A DNA stretch of 64,000 nucleotides, taken from positions 167,873 through 231,872 of the forward strand of contig CANGUG010000001.1 in assembly GCA_947457075.1 (NCBI GenBank). The letters are read 5' to 3'. Below, one piece after another: positions 61,616 through 64,000 of the stretch. Numbering within the stretch: position 1 is the stretch's first letter; the number at the start of each line of letters is the position of its first letter. The notes beneath the pieces were generated by a model. It saw nothing but the letters and a program-made list of their open reading frames with translations. It was not told the DNA's origin and made no database searches. The stretch comes from Bacteroidota bacterium. GTDB lineage: Bacteria; Bacteroidota; Bacteroidia; Chitinophagales; Chitinophagaceae. Made by a program: the position numbers and the translations under genes.

Positions 61616-62197
61616 ATGCAATACTACTTACTATATAAACCCTTTCAAGTGCTTTCTCAATTTAGTTCAGAAGGCGGAAAAAAATGTTTGAAAGACATAA
61701 TTGAAGTAGAAAAAGATGTTTATCCGGTAGGCCGATTAGATTATGATAGCGAGGGTTTATTATTATTAACCAATGATACAAGCATTAATCATCAGCTACT
61801 GCATCCAAGTTTTGAACATAAAAGAACTTATTGGGTTCAGGTGGATGGTGCTATTACAGCCGATGCCGCTAGTCAATTGGCGAAAGGAGTGGCGATTAAT
61901 ATAGATGGCCAACAATACAAAACTAAGCCAGCTATAGTGCAACTATTGCCTGATGACATTAATGTACCCGATCGTAATCCCCCCATTCGATTTAGAAAAA
62001 CGATTCCTGCTACCTGGGCCTCGATAACCTTAACGGAAGGAAAAAATAGACAGGTTCGAAAAATGTTTGCGGCTGTTGGATTTCCAGTACTAAGATTAAT
62101 TCGTGCCCAATTGGGAAACTATACCATTGAAAAAATGCAGCCAGGTGATTTACTTTCTTTGACCGAACAAGAAGTAAAAGCCGGCTTCTTTCGCTAA
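61616..62197 (+). CDS. Pseudouridine synthase, RluE/RsuA type
   Basis: A 193-residue enzyme that isomerises uridine in rRNA. The catalytic aspartate is in VGRLDYDSEGLLLLTND, with HPSFEHKRTYWVQVDG and GKNRQVRKMFAAVGFPVLRLIR following, as in RluE (23S rRNA). It lacks an N-terminal S4 domain, matching RluE and not RsuA/RluB. lysS follows 42 bp later. Its start sits 16 nt after an orphan terminator, so transcription may depend on readthrough. Confidence 0.88.
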   Translation: MQYYLLYKPFQVLSQFSSEGGKKCLKDIIEVEKDVYPVGRLDYDSEGLLLLTNDTSINHQLLHPSFEHKRTYWVQVDGAITADAASQLAKGVAINIDGQQYKTKPAIVQLLPDDINVPDRNPPIRFRKTIPATWASITLTEGKNRQVRKMFAAVGFPVLRLIRAQLGNYTIEKMQPGDLLSLTEQEVKAGFFR

Positions 62198-62212
62198 TTG
62201 CTCGTTAAGTTT

Positions 62213-62220
62213 TACTTTTG
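62213..62220 (+). promoter_or_regulatory. TAnnTTTG -7 promoter element of lysS
   Basis: TACTTTTG lies 19 nt before the ATG at 62240. The in-frame upstream TTG at 62198 precedes it and is unlikely. Confidence 0.55.
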
Positions 62221-62239
62221 CGGTATTAATACCATATCA

Positions 62240-63766
62240 ATGAGTCAAGATTTATCAGAACAAGAAATTATCAGAAGAGAAAAGCTACAAAATTTAGAAG
62301 CTGCGGGCATTAATCCCTATCCAGCTCCATTATACCCCGTTTCACACTATTCAGCCGAGATTAAGCAAAATTTCTCTGAAGAGACCAAGGATAACTATGC
62401 ATCGGTATGTGTAGCAGGTCGAATTATGAGCGTAAATGACAAGGGTAAAGTGTTATTTGTAAAAATTCAGGACAACGAGGGAATTTTCCAGTTATATATT
62501 AAGAGAGACGAAATTTGTCCAGACGAGGATAAAACCTATTGGGACGTATTGACCAAAAACGGAATGGACCTAGGTGATATCATTGGGGCAACGGGCTATG
62601 TATTTATTACCAAGACAGGCGAAACCTCTTTACATGCAAGTACGGTGACTTTACTAGCAAAATCCTTGAAGCCTTTGCCGGTCGTAAAAAGAGACGAGGA
62701 GGGTAATACATTTGATGCAGTGACCGATCCAGAATTTAGGTACCGTCAGCGCTATGCGGACTTAATTATCAATCCCGATGTAAAAGAAACTTTTGCGAAG
62801 CGTACTATATTAATGAATACGATTCGTGAGTTTTTAAATACACGTGGTGCCTTGGAAGTGGATACACCAGTATTACAAGCTATTCCGGGTGGAGCGGCAG
62901 CAAGGCCCTTTATAACGCACCATAATGCCTTAGATGTTCCCTTTTATTTACGTATTGCCAATGAATTGTATTTGAAGCGTTTAATTGTAGGCGGATTTGA
63001 TTGGGTATATGAGTTTAGCCGCAATTTCCGCAATGAAGGAATGGACCGAACACATAATCCAGAGTTCACCGTTTTAGAATGGTATACTGCTTACAAGGAT
63101 TATTTCTGGATGATGGAAATTACCGAGCAGTTGTTTGAAAAAATTGCGTTGACCTTACACGGTACTACTAAATTAACAGTGGGTGACAAAACCATCGATT
63201 TTAAAGCACCATATCGTCGCGTGAGTATTATTGATGCGATTAAAGAAAACACAGGGATTGATATTACTGGAATGGATGAAGCCGGATTAAGAGAAGTATG
63301 TAAAACTTTAAAGATAGACGTAGCCCCTACCATTGGCAAAGGAAAATTGATTGATGAAATTTTCGGATCAACCAGTGAACATACTTATACGCAACCTACT
63401 TTCATTATTGACTATCCAGTGGAAATGAGTCCTTTGACTAAAAAACACCGAAGCAAGGAAGGTTTAGTGGAGCGTTTTGAATTAATGGTCAATGGAAAAG
63501 AATTAGCCAACGCTTATTCGGAATTAAATGATCCTATTGATCAACGCAAGCGCTTCGAGGATCAATTAGCATTAATGGAAAGAGGGGACGACGAAGCCAT
63601 GTTTATTGACCACGACTTTTTAAGGGCATTGGAATATGGTATGCCACCTACTTCGGGTATTGGTATTGGAATAGATCGTTTATGTATGATGATGTTGAAC
63701 CAACCTTCAATTCAGGATGTATTGTTCTTCCCGCAAATGAGACCAGAAGCCTTTGGGAAGGACTAG
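62240..63766 (+). CDS. lysS: Lysyl-tRNA synthetase (class II)
   Basis: A 508-residue class II synthetase. The N-terminal OB-fold (about 60-150) is followed by the catalytic core with motif 2 FRNEGMDRTHNPEFTVLEWY, the PVEMSPLTKKHR segment and motif 3 GIGIGIDRLCMMM. The ATG at 62240 is chosen from the promoter element at 62213-62220 and from the family start MSQDLSEQEIIRREKL. It is followed by a strong terminator and the repeat pair. Confidence 0.97.
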   Translation: MSQDLSEQEIIRREKLQNLEAAGINPYPAPLYPVSHYSAEIKQNFSEETKDNYASVCVAGRIMSVNDKGKVLFVKIQDNEGIFQLYIKRDEICPDEDKTYWDVLTKNGMDLGDIIGATGYVFITKTGETSLHASTVTLLAKSLKPLPVVKRDEEGNTFDAVTDPEFRYRQRYADLIINPDVKETFAKRTILMNTIREFLNTRGALEVDTPVLQAIPGGAAARPFITHHNALDVPFYLRIANELYLKRLIVGGFDWVYEFSRNFRNEGMDRTHNPEFTVLEWYTAYKDYFWMMEITEQLFEKIALTLHGTTKLTVGDKTIDFKAPYRRVSIIDAIKENTGIDITGMDEAGLREVCKTLKIDVAPTIGKGKLIDEIFGSTSEHTYTQPTFIIDYPVEMSPLTKKHRSKEGLVERFELMVNGKELANAYSELNDPIDQRKRFEDQLALMERGDDEAMFIDHDFLRALEYGMPPTSGIGIGIDRLCMMMLNQPSIQDVLFFPQMRPEAFGKD

Positions 63767-63800
63767 TCATCAAAGAAAAAATTAAAACATACAAATAATT

Positions 63801-63832
63801 AAAAAAGGCCACTCAATCGAGTGGCCTTTTTA
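63801..63832 (+). terminator. Intrinsic terminator after lysS
   Basis: AAAAGGCCACTC (63803-63814), loop AATC, GAGTGGCCTTTT (63819-63830). The stem is perfect, 12 bp. Confidence 0.92.
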
Positions 63833-63840
63833 GTATAAGT

Positions 63841-63910
63841 AAGAACTAAACTAAATCGATACACCCGTTTATGGGGTGCCTCGAAAAAATCATAAGAGGA
63901 ATTATAGAGA
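63841..63910 (+). repeat. Hairpin element, tandem copy 1
   Basis: About 70 bp: AAGAACTAAACTAAATCGAT, then CACCC (63862-63866), loop GTTTATG, GGGTG (63874-63878), CC, TCGA pairing with the upstream TCGA, then AAAAAATCATAAGAGGAA and ATTATAGAGA. Only one base (63861, A against G) differs from the next copy. Confidence 0.85.
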
Positions 63911-63930
63911 CTAATTATATTTTATTAATT

Positions 63931-64000
63931 AAGAACTAAACTAAATCGATGCACCCGTTTATGGGGTGCCTCGAAAAAATCATAAGAGGAATTATAGAGA
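63931..64000 (+). repeat. Hairpin element, tandem copy 2, reaching the window edge
   Basis: Same 70 bases starting exactly 90 bp after copy 1, with G at 63951 that completes the stem GCACCC/GGGTGC. A 20-bp spacer (63911-63930) separates the copies. The element ends at the last base, so further copies may continue outside. Confidence 0.85.

Noticed and set aside
63841..64000. CRISPR array
   Set aside because: Only two units, with a 70-bp repeat and 20-bp AT-rich spacer, and hairpin copies dispersed elsewhere; the proportions are wrong for CRISPR.
63841..64000. Integron attC array
   Set aside because: I looked for RYYYAAC and GTTRRRY boxes in the right places; ACTAAAC comes close to one box but the partner does not fit, and there are no gene cassettes or integrase.
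1..64000. tRNA and rRNA genes
   Set aside because: I looked through the intergenic gaps for cloverleaf or rRNA-like sequence and saw none; a covariance search would be decisive.

Overview
The window is a gene-dense, AT-rich stretch of a Bacteroidota chromosome, most likely from the Chitinophagales/Chitinophagaceae side of the phylum. That placement is inferred from protein families typical of the phylum (DUF2480, bacterial GH3 proteins, two-block amidohydrolases, PnuC plus a NadR-type kinase, KdnB-like oxidase, a YbeY without its third metal histidine) and from the promoters. At least sixteen genes have a TAnnTTTG -7 element, the Bacteroidota signature, often only 3 to 26 nt before the start codon. 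I see no rRNA, tRNA, CRISPR array, insertion sequence or prophage. Almost everything is housekeeping, so the unusual signals are mostly non-coding.

Layout. 1-6.7 kb: 5' part of asnS, rho with an unusual N-terminus and a possible leader peptide, feoA-nadD, ybeY, then two parS-like palindromes with paired hairpin units just before mnmG. 6.7-16.8 kb: two secreted amidohydrolase-like proteins, polA, a DUF2480 protein and a PpiD/SurA-type foldase. 16.8-17.6 kb: a 793-bp AT-rich non-coding desert before recA. 17.6-25.5 kb: a rightward run of recA, an acyltransferase, mgsA, an M28 peptidase, uvrB, pnuC and a nadR-type kinase. 25.5-33.5 kb: mtgA, a secreted unknown, a LysE transporter coupled to a GH3 protein, then suhB, thiL, a nitrilase, recX and dnaN. 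33.6-38.2 kb: a fatty acid hydroxylase, kdsB, a sugar porter and a KdnB-like oxidase, suggesting 8-amino-Kdo (Kdo8N) lipopolysaccharide, then a small secreted unknown.

38.3-50 kb: nfu, a UvrD-type helicase, an OmpA-like lipoprotein, an acyltransferase, mnmH, a glycosyltransferase-like protein, msrB, adk, fabG with a tiny membrane protein, a second GH3 protein and lptB. 50.1-64 kb: metF, a TlpA-like protein, rlmD, one active and one apparently dead rhomboid, a membrane-anchored EEP protein, cysS, a MerC-like protein, a Sco protein, an SDR, an lpxD paralogue, a non-coding stretch with an orphan terminator, a pseudouridine synthase and lysS. The last 160 bp hold two 90-bp-period copies of a hairpin element also found at 3.1 and 41.5 kb.

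Themes: genome maintenance (polA, recA, recX, uvrB, dnaN, UvrD helicase, parS sites), lipopolysaccharide and envelope building (kdsB, kdnB, lpxD, lptB, mtgA, ppiD, OmpA, acyltransferases), RNA maturation (ybeY, mnmG, mnmH, rlmD, pseudouridine synthase, three aminoacyl-tRNA synthetases) and NAD synthesis (nadD, pnuC, nadR). The most novel-looking items are the dispersed hairpin element, the hairpin-plus-parS units before mnmG, the recA-upstream desert and the orphan terminator at 61.6 kb.
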